A model generated the notes under the pieces. That model saw nothing but the letters and a program-made list of their open reading frames with translations, ran no database searches and was not told where the DNA came from. Of a stretch of DNA of 41,792 nucleotides, positions 1-8,305 are shown piece after piece. Position numbers and translations under genes: made by a program. How positions within the stretch are numbered: the first letter of the stretch is position 1; each line of letters opens with the position of its first letter. Source of the stretch: Actinomycetota bacterium (GTDB lineage Bacteria; Actinomycetota; AC-67); NCBI GenBank assembly GCA_040905475.1, contig JBBDRM010000173.1, forward strand, positions 26,618 through 68,409. Direction: 5' to 3'.

Positions 1-2190
1 GAAGAGCACGCGGCCGGAGTCAGGGCGGACGAACCCTCCGATGAGCTCGAAGAGGGTGGTCTTTCCCGCGCCGTTGGGCCCGATGATGCCCAGTGTCTCC
101 CCGGGGCGGACGGTTAGGTCGACGCCGTCCACGGCGCGCACGCCTCCGTAGTGCTTCGTCAGGTCGCGAACCTCGAGGAGTACCTCGCCGTCGTTGCGTT
201 CCGCCGGGGGAATGAGCCGGGCGCCGACCGGGAGGTCGGGAGCCGCCGTCGGAAACTCCTCCGAGCCCGGCGCCTCGGGGTCGGCGCCTACGCGTCGAGC
301 CAGGAAGCCGATGATCCGTCCTCGCACCGCGGCAAGCAGCTGCGCGATGCCGCCCGGGAAGTACATGATGAGGATCAGCCAGCCGAGCGCGGTGGCCGCG
401 AGGCCCGCGCTGTCCAGGTCGATAAATCGAGGCACGCCGATGATGTACAGCGCTCCGATGATTGGCCCGGTAAGGATCCCGATCCCACCGAGCACGGTCA
501 TGGCGGCGACGTCGATGCTGGCGGAGATCGGGAACGCGAGCCCCGAAAGGAACGAGAGCGCATGACCGTACGTGGCTCCGGCTATGCCGGCCAGGAACCC
601 GCCGAGGACGAACGCCTGGAGTTTCACACGGGTCACCGGGATCGTGAACGCCCGCGCGCCGTCCTCGTTGTCGCGAAGCGCGCGCAGGCGCAATCCGATC
701 CCGCCTCGCCAGACGTTCCGGGAGATCCACAGGCCACCTGCCAGCACCGCGAGCGAGAACAGGTAGTACTTCTTGCCGGTGTCGATGGCGATCGAGCCGA
801 TGATCGGTCGTCCGGGGTCTGCTCCGTCGCCGAGGGTCCAGCCCTGCCGGAAAAGCCAGGACTCGGCTGCGAGCGCGAACCCGAGCGTCGTGACGGCCAG
901 CATTAGCCCCCGGATGCGGAGGGACGGTACGCCGATCACGAGGGAGACCGCCCCCGCGACCAGGCCGGCGCAGGCGAAGGCTAAGAAGAAGTTTCCCGTC
1001 CTCGTCGCCACGGCGAACGAGGCGGTGGCTCCCACGCCGGCGAGGGCGAACTGGCCGAGCGAGAGCTGCCCTCCGAGGCCGGTCACGATACCCAGCGACA
1101 GACCGACCATTCCGAAGGCCGCGATCGCCACGAGGATGATGGCTGTGGCGTTGGTGATGAACAGCGTCATGACGAGTGCGACCGCGAATCCCCCGCCGGC
1201 GACCATCCTGCCGAGATTTCGGATCGACCGGATCTCGCGGAGCCGGTCCGGAAGCGGGAGCCACGGCTGAACTGCCGTCCAGCCGCCGCGCTCCTCTTCG
1301 CGGACGCCCGACCGCCGCTGAAGGAGCAAAGCGACCAGGATTACGACGAACAGCATCGCCTCGACCAATCCGCCGCTCGGGGAGTTCCAGAGGAGGAGCT
1401 GCTCGAGGATACCAATGCCGATGCCGGCGGCGAGGGCTGCCGGAAGGCTAACCATCCGCGCGATGACGGCGGCGGCGAGGGCTCGGAGGAGGAGCCCAGG
1501 ACCCAGGAATTGCTGGCTCGTGAAGCCACGGGTCGGCAGAACCATGATCGCGGTGAACGCAGACACAGCCCCCGCAATCGACCAGGTTAGAGTCGACATC
1601 CGGCTCGCAAACACGGCAGATAGCCGGGCTGCGTCCTGGTTGTTCGCTGACGCCCGTATGGCCAACCCGGTCCGGCTGCGTTTGAGGAACAGAGCGAGCG
1701 CGAGGACGAGGAGCGGGGTCACGAAGAGCATCCCAGAGTACGAGGGGGTCACGCGAAGCGGCCCCACATCGAACTCGGGTAACCACGAGGGCTGTGGATA
1801 CGCCTGTCCGGCGGTGGCCTGAGCGTTGAACGCCGATGAGAAGAAGATGAGGAACTGGGCAAAGCCCAGTGTCGCAACGATGCTCATGAGCGACGGCGCT
1901 CGGCGGAGTCGCCGAACGATCGCCACCTCGCCCAGTGCCCCGACCGCGGCCGCGCCGGTGAGGGCAAGCAGGAAGGCAATCCAGTAGGGGACGCGCCACC
2001 GCGTCACGGCGAGTCCCAAGAGCGCGGCCCCGAAGGCGCCGATCTCGCCGTGAGCGAAGTTGACGATGCGGCTGGACCGGTAGATGAGGACGAGGCCGAC
2101 GGCGAGGATGCCGTAGGTCATTCCGGTGACAGCTCCGAGGAGCACCACGGGAGAAGTGACCTCAAAGCCCGCGAAAATGAGACCCATCAT
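1..2190 (-). CDS. LivH-LivM-LivG fusion: branched-chain amino-acid-type ABC transporter, two permeases plus ATPase (3' end beyond window)
   Basis: One uninterrupted minus-strand frame of 730 codons runs off the left edge. Residues about 1-305 are a LivH-type permease (early motif YRSSRIVNFAHGEIGAFGA). Residues about 340-640 are a LivM-type permease (GLGGQLSLGQFALAGVGA, then LRALRDNEDGARAF). After a charged linker a LivG-type ATPase begins near 672, with Walker A GPNGAGKTT at about 703-711. In the family these are normally three proteins; LivH-LivM or LivM-LivG fusions occur, and here all three are joined. I read the frame codon by codon across both junctions and saw no stop. The start is the first of two adjacent ATGs. 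No substrate-binding protein or LivF is visible; they may lie beyond the edge. The neighbouring acyl-CoA genes suggest uptake of a carboxylic acid rather than an amino acid, which is inference. Confidence 0.9.
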   Translation of the reverse strand, partial: MMGLIFAGFEVTSPVVLLGAVTGMTYGILAVGLVLIYRSSRIVNFAHGEIGAFGAALLGLAVTRWRVPYWIAFLLALTGAAAVGALGEVAIVRRLRRAPSLMSIVATLGFAQFLIFFSSAFNAQATAGQAYPQPSWLPEFDVGPLRVTPSYSGMLFVTPLLVLALALFLKRSRTGLAIRASANNQDAARLSAVFASRMSTLTWSIAGAVSAFTAIMVLPTRGFTSQQFLGPGLLLRALAAAVIARMVSLPAALAAGIGIGILEQLLLWNSPSGGLVEAMLFVVILVALLLQRRSGVREEERGGWTAVQPWLPLPDRLREIRSIRNLGRMVAGGGFAVALVMTLFITNATAIILVAIAAFGMVGLSLGIVTGLGGQLSLGQFALAGVGATASFAVATRTGNFFLAFACAGLVAGAVSLVIGVPSLRIRGLMLAVTTLGFALAAESWLFRQGWTLGDGADPGRPIIGSIAIDTGKKYYLFSLAVLAGGLWISRNVWRGGIGLRLRALRDNEDGARAFTIPVTRVKLQAFVLGGFLAGIAGATYGHALSFLSGLAFPISASIDVAAMTVLGGIGILTGPIIGALYIIGVPRFIDLDSAGLAATALGWLILIMYFPGGIAQLLAAVRGRIIGFLARRVGADPEAPGSEEFPTAAPDLPVGARLIPPAERNDGEVLLEVRDLTKHYGGVRAVDGVDLTVRPGETLGIIGPNGAGKTTLFELIGGFVRPDSGRVLF

Positions 2191-2286
2191 TCCCCGGTTT
2201 CATCAGAGGCTTGGGGCTATGTCCGGCGCCGCCTCGTCCATCGACCCGCAGTCCGGTCGCCCGGAGCGAGGCGGGGCCGCAGGGAA

Positions 2287-2300
2287 GAGTACACTATATT
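2287..2300 (-). promoter_or_regulatory. Promoter/operator element of the LivHMG gene (GAGTACACTATATT)
   Basis: The plus-strand GAGTACACTATATT reads on the minus strand as AATATAGTGTACTC and contains a TATAGT -10-like hexamer about 100 bases upstream of the LivHMG start. No good -35 is visible. The same core with nearly the same flank lies at 13354-13367, and the core recurs at 4453 and 14231. The rest of the 235-base gap between the transporter and the ACAD gene holds nothing I recognise. Confidence 0.5.
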
Positions 2301-2425
2301 AGGTTTCAGTGTCCTCCCCGGCGCTCCTCGGATCACCGCCTGGATCGATAGAAAAGGTCGCAGGACGGCGGGCGGTCGGCGGTCGTTCCCGGCCCGAGAG
2401 AGCCGGCTCCGCCAACGATGAGGAG

Positions 2426-3631
2426 TTAGGCGCGCTGGTCTCTCGGGAGACCTAGAACGCGTTCGGCGATGATGTTGCGGTGGATCTCGGACGTGCCGGC
2501 GTAAATTGTTTCGGCGCGCGAGTGGAGATACGTGAAGAGCCAACGACCCTCGTCGAGCGCCGAGGGGTCGTGCGCCTCGACGAGACCGAACGGGCCGACG
2601 GCGGCGATTGCGATCTTAGCCATCTCCTGGTGCAGCTCGCTCCACGTGAGCTTCATCGTCGAATCGAGTCTGACATCGGGTTGCCCGGCGGCCATGCATT
2701 CAGTCGCGCGTTGGTTGCTCCACTGAACGATCGTCTCACGGACGAACGCGTCAACTGCGCGAGACTCTAGCTCTGCGCGGCCGATGGCGTCGGCCGGCAG
2801 GCTGCGGATCAGGTCGAGCAGCCCCTCGAGATCACGATGCACGGTACCGAGCAGCGTGAACATGGAGTTCCGCTCGTGGGAGAGCACGTCCATCGTGATC
2901 CGCCATCCGGCGCCCGGCGGTCCGAGGAGATCCTCCGGGGTGAGTTCACAGTCCTTCAAGAAGAGCTCGAAGAACTCGGCGTCGCCTGTGATCTGACGGA
3001 TGGGCACGACGTCGAGCCCGGGAGCGCTCATCGGCATCAAGAAGCAGCTGATCCCTCGGTGTTTGGGAGCCTCAGGATCCGTTCGGGCCAGGAGGATGCA
3101 GTAGTCGGCGACGGAGGCGAACGAGCTCCATACCTTCTGCCCGTTGACGATGAAGCGGTCCTCCTGCCACTCGGCGCGCGTCTTGAGGCTCGCAAGGTCG
3201 CTGCCGGAATCCGGCTCGGAAAACCCTTGGCACCAGAGCTGCCCGGCCAGGATGGCGGGGAGGAACCTGCGCTTTTGTTCCTCAGTGCCGTAGCGAACGA
3301 GGGCCGGCGCCACCGTATCGAGTCCGACCGTATTGAAGAGCTCGGGGGCTCCGGCTTCAGCTAGTTTGGCCGCGATCAGGGCGGCGCCCTTCATGGACAT
3401 GCCACGGCCGCCATACTCCGTCGGGATGGTGAGCCCGAGCCAGCCGGCGCGGCCGAGAGCCGCTTCCCAGTCGCGCGATGCGCGGGCGCGCTCATCGAAG
3501 GGCCGGTGGCGTTCGATGTCGCGCCACTCCGAACGCGTGTTGGACGCGAGCCACGTTTGGAACTCCTCGACGAGCGCGTCCTCATCGGGATCGGCATCGG
3601 CGCCGGGCGTGTTGACGGGCAAATGAATCAC
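2426..3631 (-). CDS. Acyl-CoA dehydrogenase, alpha (catalytic-type) subunit
   Basis: A flavoprotein of about 401 residues that introduces an alpha,beta double bond into an acyl-CoA. It has the ACAD flavin/substrate motif SEPDSGSDLASL, an N-terminal helical domain and the C-terminal motif IYAGTSEIHRNIIAERVLGL. The glutamate that precedes GT in medium-chain ACADs is Ala here. A candidate base is the Glu in LSHERNSMF, the position used by isovaleryl-CoA and mycobacterial ChsE-type enzymes. I chose the GTG at 3631 because it overlaps the stop of the short-chain dehydrogenase (GTGA) and avoids a long basic non-homologous extension. It is probably translationally coupled to that upstream gene. A possible beta partner is the gene at 10587-11702. 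Confidence 0.88.
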   Translation of the reverse strand: MIHLPVNTPGADADPDEDALVEEFQTWLASNTRSEWRDIERHRPFDERARASRDWEAALGRAGWLGLTIPTEYGGRGMSMKGAALIAAKLAEAGAPELFNTVGLDTVAPALVRYGTEEQKRRFLPAILAGQLWCQGFSEPDSGSDLASLKTRAEWQEDRFIVNGQKVWSSFASVADYCILLARTDPEAPKHRGISCFLMPMSAPGLDVVPIRQITGDAEFFELFLKDCELTPEDLLGPPGAGWRITMDVLSHERNSMFTLLGTVHRDLEGLLDLIRSLPADAIGRAELESRAVDAFVRETIVQWSNQRATECMAAGQPDVRLDSTMKLTWSELHQEMAKIAIAAVGPFGLVEAHDPSALDEGRWLFTYLHSRAETIYAGTSEIHRNIIAERVLGLPRDQRA

Positions 3632-4392
3632 CCCTGCATGACGATCCCGCCGTCGACGACGAGGACCTGGCCGGTAACGAACTTGGATTGATCGCTCACG
3701 AGGAAGAGCAGGGGACCGGTGAGGTCGTCGGCCTGCCCCGCACGCTTTATGCACTGCTGGTCGACGAATCGCTCGACTCCCTGATCGGAGAGGATTTCGA
3801 TCGTGGCCTCCGTCGCGATTGAGCCGGGCGCCACGGCGTTAACGCGGATCCCCTGGGGACCATAGGCGCGCGCCAGCGTCTTCGTGAGCGCGCCCACTGC
3901 CCCCTTGGACGTGCAGTAGTCCGCCATCTTGGGGCCGCCGGTGTAGGCGCCGATCGAGCTTTGGTTCACGATCGCGCCGCCACCCCGCTCCATCATGAAC
4001 GGCGCGGCCGCTCTCGCGCAGAGGAACATTCCGGTGAGATTCACGGACATGATCTTGTTCCAGCGATCTAGTGGTAGCTCTCCGATGGGGACGGGGGTGA
4101 GGCCGCCCCAGATCCCCGCGTTGTTCACGAGGATGTCAACTCCCCCGAAATGGTCGGCCGTCGCAGTGGCCATCACTCGTGTGCTCTCTTCGTGGGAGAC
4201 GTCGATCTGCAGGAAGATCGCGCGGCCTCCGGCCTCGGCGATGAGCTTCACCGTCTCCTCGCCACCAGCGGCGTCGATGTCAGCGACAGCGACCGCCGCC
4301 CCAGACGCGGCGAGCGCCTCGGCGTAAGCACGCCCGATGCCACGCCCGGCCCCGGTGACGATCGCGGCCTTGCCCGCGAGGTCCACTTCCAT
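3628..4392 (-). CDS. Short-chain dehydrogenase/reductase (SDR), classical type
   Basis: A 254-residue NAD(P)-dependent oxidoreductase. It shows the glycine-rich cofactor motif TGAGRGIG (13-20), the NNAG motif near 90-93, catalytic Ser at 145/146, Tyr159 and Lys163 (YCTSK), and the C-terminal VDGG. In this setting it probably oxidises a beta-hydroxyacyl-CoA or alcohol intermediate; the substrate is inferred. Two close ATGs exist. The one at 4392 is chosen because GGGAGGG lies about seven bases ahead of it, while the one at 4398 abuts that element. The gene ends in a GTGA overlap with the ACAD gene, so the two form an operon. The GAGTATACTC palindrome sits about 60 bases upstream of the start. 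Confidence 0.9.
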   Translation of the reverse strand: MEVDLAGKAAIVTGAGRGIGRAYAEALAASGAAVAVADIDAAGGEETVKLIAEAGGRAIFLQIDVSHEESTRVMATATADHFGGVDILVNNAGIWGGLTPVPIGELPLDRWNKIMSVNLTGMFLCARAAAPFMMERGGGAIVNQSSIGAYTGGPKMADYCTSKGAVGALTKTLARAYGPQGIRVNAVAPGSIATEATIEILSDQGVERFVDQQCIKRAGQADDLTGPLLFLVSDQSKFVTGQVLVVDGGIVMQG

Positions 4393-4452
4393 GCCCATCC
4401 CTCCCAGAATCGGCCGGGCCCGCGCTCCGCGACTCCCGCCCCGACACCTAAC

Positions 4453-4462
4453 GAGTATACTC
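4453..4462 (-). promoter_or_regulatory. Perfect GAGTATACTC palindrome upstream of the SDR-ACAD operon
   Basis: A perfect 10-bp palindrome that contains a TATACT -10-like hexamer on the minus strand, in the 102-base gap between the racemase-like gene and the SDR gene. The placement fits a repressor site over a promoter. No clear -35 is visible. Related sites lie at 2287, 13354 and 14231. Confidence 0.55.
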
Positions 4463-4494
4463 AATTTCAAACTCGCACCGAGGCGGCTAATTGC

Positions 4495-5670
4495 TCAGAC
4501 CGCCCCTGCCGATCGCAGTCCGGCGACCTCCTCTACCGAATAACCCAAGTCCTCGAGCACCTCAAGCGTGTGCTGACCGAGTTCGGGAGCCGATGGGAAT
4601 TCGCGGGGAGACTCGCCCAGCCGAATGGGACCGCGGACGGCACGGATAGGCCCTTCGGGCGTGGGCTGTACGCCCACGTTGGCGCGCGCAACCACATGAG
4701 GGTCAGAAAGCACCTCGGCAATGTCGTTGACTGCGGCGACGCAGGTGTCCAGATCCGATAGCTGCCGCACCCAGTCATCGCGGGGACGCGTCTGGATGAC
4801 CTCCTCGATCTGCGCGGCCATGCGCTCCTGCTCGTCGAGTGGCGCGAAGTGACGATCGATGAGTTCTGGGAGCCCAATAGCATTGCAGAACGCGGCCCAG
4901 AACTGGGGTTCGAGTGCGCCGAGCGAGACGTATTTTCCGTCCGAGCATCGGTACGGCCGGTAGCAGGCCAGGCCGCCGTTTAGCATCATTTCGCCGCGCT
5001 TGGGGACAACGCCGCTGATGAAGTATTCCGCCGCGTAGGCGGAGACCCAACTGAGCACACCATCGAACATGGAGATGTCGACCAGGCGACCTTGATCGGT
5101 CCGATCCCGGACCGCGAGCGCGGCGAGGATGCCCACTGCAGCCATGAGCCCGCCACCCCCGATGTCTGCGATCTGAACGCCCGGAATGATCGGGGGCCCA
5201 TCCCGGCCCCCCGTGATACTGAGGACGCCGGCGAGGCCGAGATAGTTGATGTCGTGACCGGCACGCCGTCGGTAGGGGCCGTCTTGCCCGAACCCGGTGA
5301 TCGCGCAGTACACCAAGCGAGGATTGATCGAGCGAAGCGTCTCGTATCCCGCGCCCAACCGGTCCATCACGCCAGGACGGAACGACTCGACGACTACGTC
5401 GGCCGACGCCGCGAGCCGCCTAAGGATCTCAGCGCCGGCGGGGTTCTTCAGGTTGAGAGTCATCGATCGCTTGCCGCGGTTGAGGGCAAGATGGCCGGCG
5501 CTGAACCCCCCCTTCATCGGTGGGAAGGAGCGGATGTAATCGCCTCGCCCAACCTCTTCGATTTTCAGGACGTCCGCGCCGAGATCGGCCAGCATTAATG
5601 TGCAGAAGGCCCCGGGGAGAAGGCGGGTCAGGTCCACGACGCGCACATGCTCGAGCGGCTGGCGGTCCAT
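4495..5670 (-). CDS. CaiB/BaiF family enzyme, alpha-methylacyl-CoA racemase-like
   Basis: A 391-residue family III CoA-transferase fold protein. Early motifs are VVDLTRLLPGAFCTLMLADLG and GADVLKIE, with LNRGKRSMTLNLK near 63-75. His139 in AGHDINYL and Asp169 in ADIGGGG match the His/Asp acid-base pair of alpha-methylacyl-CoA racemase (Mycobacterium MCR). The transferases of the fold use only the Asp, so racemase is favoured over formyl-CoA-type transferase. Such an enzyme converts 2R- to 2S-methylacyl-CoA so that ACADs can act, which fits a methyl-branched substrate. It is divergent from the acyl-CoA synthetase gene across a 112-base gap. CoA transfer cannot be excluded from sequence alone. 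Confidence 0.85.
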   Translation of the reverse strand: MDRQPLEHVRVVDLTRLLPGAFCTLMLADLGADVLKIEEVGRGDYIRSFPPMKGGFSAGHLALNRGKRSMTLNLKNPAGAEILRRLAASADVVVESFRPGVMDRLGAGYETLRSINPRLVYCAITGFGQDGPYRRRAGHDINYLGLAGVLSITGGRDGPPIIPGVQIADIGGGGLMAAVGILAALAVRDRTDQGRLVDISMFDGVLSWVSAYAAEYFISGVVPKRGEMMLNGGLACYRPYRCSDGKYVSLGALEPQFWAAFCNAIGLPELIDRHFAPLDEQERMAAQIEEVIQTRPRDDWVRQLSDLDTCVAAVNDIAEVLSDPHVVARANVGVQPTPEGPIRAVRGPIRLGESPREFPSAPELGQHTLEVLEDLGYSVEEVAGLRSAGAV

Positions 5671-5782
5671 GTCTCGACTCCTCTACCAGCTAGGTGGCCT
5701 TGTCGTCCGGGAGAATAGAGGATACCTTTCTTCTCCTTATTGGTGGCGCTGTTCGTAGACGGGAGAGGAAGGATCCGGTGCA
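5671..5782. promoter_or_regulatory. Divergent promoter region between racemase-like and acyl-CoA synthetase genes
   Basis: A 112-base gap between two gene starts facing away from each other. It contains GAGGATACCT (about 5719-5728), a weak look-alike of the GAGTATACTC element, and an AT-richer stretch (ATACCTTTCTTCTCC) that may hold the -10 regions. A GGAAGGATCC stretch precedes the plus-strand ATG. No consensus promoter is claimed. Confidence 0.3.
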
Positions 5783-7327
5783 ATGGACGTCATTCATTCC
5801 CTGACGCTCGGGGATGTGCTCCGTGAGCACGGGAGGACGCGGCACTCCGAAAACGCGCTCGTCTGTGGCGAGGTCCGGCTAACTTTCGCGGCGCTGAACG
5901 AGCGGGTTAATCGCCTCGCGAACGGCCTCCGGGGATGCGGCGTCGGCGAAGGCGCCCGCGTGCTCTGGCTCGGGCAAAACTGCCATCGCGCCCTCGAGTG
6001 TCTCCTCGCCGCCGCGAAGCTCGGCGCCGTCTTCTGTCCCGTCAACTGGCGGCAGAGCTCCGAGGAGATCGCGTTCGTCATCGCCGACGCCGAACCAGCC
6101 GTCGTAATTTGGCAGGAGGACGAGATCGGTGCGACGATTCTTCGGGCACGTGAGCTGGCAGGCTCGAGTGCGGTTTGGCTGCAGCACGACAGCACCGGGC
6201 CGGGCAGCTACGAGGAGTTCCTCTCTGTGGAGGCGGGCGATCCGCCCGCCCGCGTCGATTCAGGGCTTCCCCTCTTGCAGATGTACACCGCAGCGTTCGA
6301 CGGCCGGCCGAACGGCGCCCTCCTTAGCCATACCGCGATTCTGGTTCAGGACCTGATCCTGGCGCTGATCGAGGACCTTTCGAGCGAAACCGTCTACCTC
6401 GCCTCGGGCCCCCTCTTCCACATCTGGACATTTGTCCACGCCACGGCGACGTTCCACCTTGGCGGCACGATCGTCGTCGCACGTCGCGTGGACGCGCCGG
6501 AGCTCTGCAGGCTGATCGACAAAGAGCGGTGCACTGCCGGATTCATCATGGAACCGAGTCGTAGCCAGATGGTCGAGGCGAATCGCGAGGGGACGTACGA
6601 TCTCACCAGCTTCCGGAGCCTCCCCGGCTCTGCGGAGTGGAACGCGATGGTCACGATGGACACCAGCCCGTGGGCGACCAGACCCGGGCTCTACGGGCAG
6701 ACGGAGGTCGCGGCCCTGGTCACGACCAGCGCCCTCGGCGGGATCCTGCTCGGTCGTCACGGCCGGACCTCGCCGATGGGGCTTATGCGAATCGTCGGCG
6801 ACGACGGCCAGGAGGTCCCCGACGGCCAGGTCGGCGAGCTCGTGTGCCGCGGTCCGACCGTTATGCTCGGCTACCACAACCGCCCCGAGCTCAATGCGCA
6901 GCGCCAGCTCGACGGCTGGCATCACACCAACGACCTTGGGCGTCGCGAAGCCGACGGGTCGATCACCTTCATCGGGCCGAAGACGACGATGATCAAGTCG
7001 GCGGCCGAGAACATCTATCCGGCCGAGGTCGAGGCCTGCATCCTTCTGCATCCTGCCGTGAGAGAGGTCTGCATCATCGGCGTTCCCGATCCGAAGTGGA
7101 CGCAGAGCGTGAAGGCGCTGATCGCCCTGCGGGATGGGCACTCGGCGACGGCGGACGAGATCATCGATCACTGCCGGACGCGAATCGCCTCCTACAAAAA
7201 GCCGAGGATCGTGGAGTTCGTGACCTCACTCCCGCGAACGCCTGACGGGGGCGTCGACCGGGTCGGCGTCGACGCCGCATACGGCGGCGGCGGGTACCCG
7301 GGCGCGGACGCCCCGCCCCGGAGCTGA
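5783..7327 (+). CDS. Acyl-CoA synthetase (AMP-binding family) with altered P-loop and no C-terminal lysine
   Basis: A 514-residue ANL-superfamily protein expected to activate a carboxylic acid to its CoA thioester. It has the A5 motif YGQTE (304-308), NDLGRREADGS, and the hinge/A8-like MIKSAAENIYPAEVE. Two hallmark sites differ. The glycine-rich P-loop, usually YTSGTTGxPKG, reads YTAAFDGRPNGALLSH (about 168-183), as in an actinobacterial FadD subgroup. The C-terminal motif that normally carries the adenylation lysine reads LPRTPDGGVDR, with Gly in place of Lys. It may have altered chemistry or a regulated form. It leads a plus-strand pair with the 2-hydroxyacid dehydrogenase, 12 bases downstream. 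Confidence 0.87.
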   Translation: MDVIHSLTLGDVLREHGRTRHSENALVCGEVRLTFAALNERVNRLANGLRGCGVGEGARVLWLGQNCHRALECLLAAAKLGAVFCPVNWRQSSEEIAFVIADAEPAVVIWQEDEIGATILRARELAGSSAVWLQHDSTGPGSYEEFLSVEAGDPPARVDSGLPLLQMYTAAFDGRPNGALLSHTAILVQDLILALIEDLSSETVYLASGPLFHIWTFVHATATFHLGGTIVVARRVDAPELCRLIDKERCTAGFIMEPSRSQMVEANREGTYDLTSFRSLPGSAEWNAMVTMDTSPWATRPGLYGQTEVAALVTTSALGGILLGRHGRTSPMGLMRIVGDDGQEVPDGQVGELVCRGPTVMLGYHNRPELNAQRQLDGWHHTNDLGRREADGSITFIGPKTTMIKSAAENIYPAEVEACILLHPAVREVCIIGVPDPKWTQSVKALIALRDGHSATADEIIDHCRTRIASYKKPRIVEFVTSLPRTPDGGVDRVGVDAAYGGGGYPGADAPPRS

Positions 7328-7339
7328 CGGGGTCAACCG

Positions 7340-8305
7340 ATGTTGCTCCTTCACACTGAGCTCACCGACCGGATCCGGGACGCAATCGCGGAGCGTCTTA
7401 TGCGGCAGAATCTTCCCGTGCGGCTCGCCTCCCTCGGCGCAGGCCCGAGTGGGGCACTCCTCGTAGGGATGAAGCTGACGAAGGACGAGTTCGACCGCGC
7501 CTGCGAAGCGGGGGTCCGCTGGATTCAGGCGCTGCCGGCCGGCGTCGAGCACGTCCTGACAGCTGAGCTTGCGGCAAGCCCCATCATCCTCACCACCGGT
7601 GGCGGGACCGCGGCGAGACCCATTGCCGAATTCGTGTTCGCGCGGATCCTCGAGAGCGCCAAGAAGCTGCGTCTCCTCGACGAGATGCAGGCCTCTCGGA
7701 CGTGGAACCAAGTATGGCTCGGCGAGCTCGCCGGTGCGACGCTCACCATCGTGGGCCTCGGCCCGATCGGCCGGGCGGTTGCGGAGCTCGGGCGAGCGTT
7801 CGGCATGCATCTTGTCGGCGTACGACGTCGGCCAGAGGCCGGTCCCGGGCCGTGCGACGAGGTGATCGGGCCGGAATCGCTCACGAGCGTGCTTTCTCGC
7901 ACCGAATACCTCGTGCTCGCCGCACCCCTGACCGACCAAACCCGCGGACTGATCGGTGCGCGGGAGCTAGCGGCTTTAAGGGACCAAAGTCTCGTCGTAA
8001 ACGTCGGACGAGGCGAGTTGATCGACGAGGCGGCGCTCGTCGATGAGCTCGCCTCGGGCCGGATCCGGGCTGCGCTCGACGTGTTCGCGGAGGAGCCGCT
8101 TTCGACTACGAGCCCTTGGTGGGACGTCGACGGCGCGGTCGTCTCGCCCCACTGCTCCGCGTTTACTACCTCACTGTTCGAGGGACTCGTAGATCTCGTC
8201 ATCGACAACGTCCAACGATTCGTTGACGGCCGTCCGCTTCGGAACGTGGTAGACAAGGCATCGGGGTACCCACTGCCCAACGACCTGGACTCACCGGGGT
8301 GCTGA
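7340..8305 (+). CDS. D-isomer-specific 2-hydroxyacid dehydrogenase family protein
   Basis: A 321-residue NAD(P)-dependent dehydrogenase. The Rossmann motif GLGPIG is at about 139-144. The catalytic triad of the family is present: Arg224 in NVGRGELIDE, a Glu at 251/252 in ALDVFAEEPL and His271 in SPHCSAF. The family reduces 2-keto acids or oxidises D-2-hydroxy acids; the substrate is not evident. It follows the acyl-CoA synthetase gene closely and probably shares its transcript. Its 3' end overlaps the convergent ACAD gene by 15 bases. The N-terminal catalytic half is short and divergent compared with formate or phosphoglycerate dehydrogenases. Confidence 0.87.
   Translation: MLLLHTELTDRIRDAIAERLMRQNLPVRLASLGAGPSGALLVGMKLTKDEFDRACEAGVRWIQALPAGVEHVLTAELAASPIILTTGGGTAARPIAEFVFARILESAKKLRLLDEMQASRTWNQVWLGELAGATLTIVGLGPIGRAVAELGRAFGMHLVGVRRRPEAGPGPCDEVIGPESLTSVLSRTEYLVLAAPLTDQTRGLIGARELAALRDQSLVVNVGRGELIDEAALVDELASGRIRAALDVFAEEPLSTTSPWWDVDGAVVSPHCSAFTTSLFEGLVDLVIDNVQRFVDGRPLRNVVDKASGYPLPNDLDSPGC

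Noticed and set aside
20-1264. A 414-codon minus-strand frame overlapping the transporter
   Set aside because: It is one register off the LivH-M-G frame; the latter gives continuous permease and ATPase motifs.
5719-5728. GAGGATACCT as a fifth copy of the GAGTRYACT element
   Set aside because: It differs at the central positions and breaks the palindrome; kept only as a note on the divergent gap.
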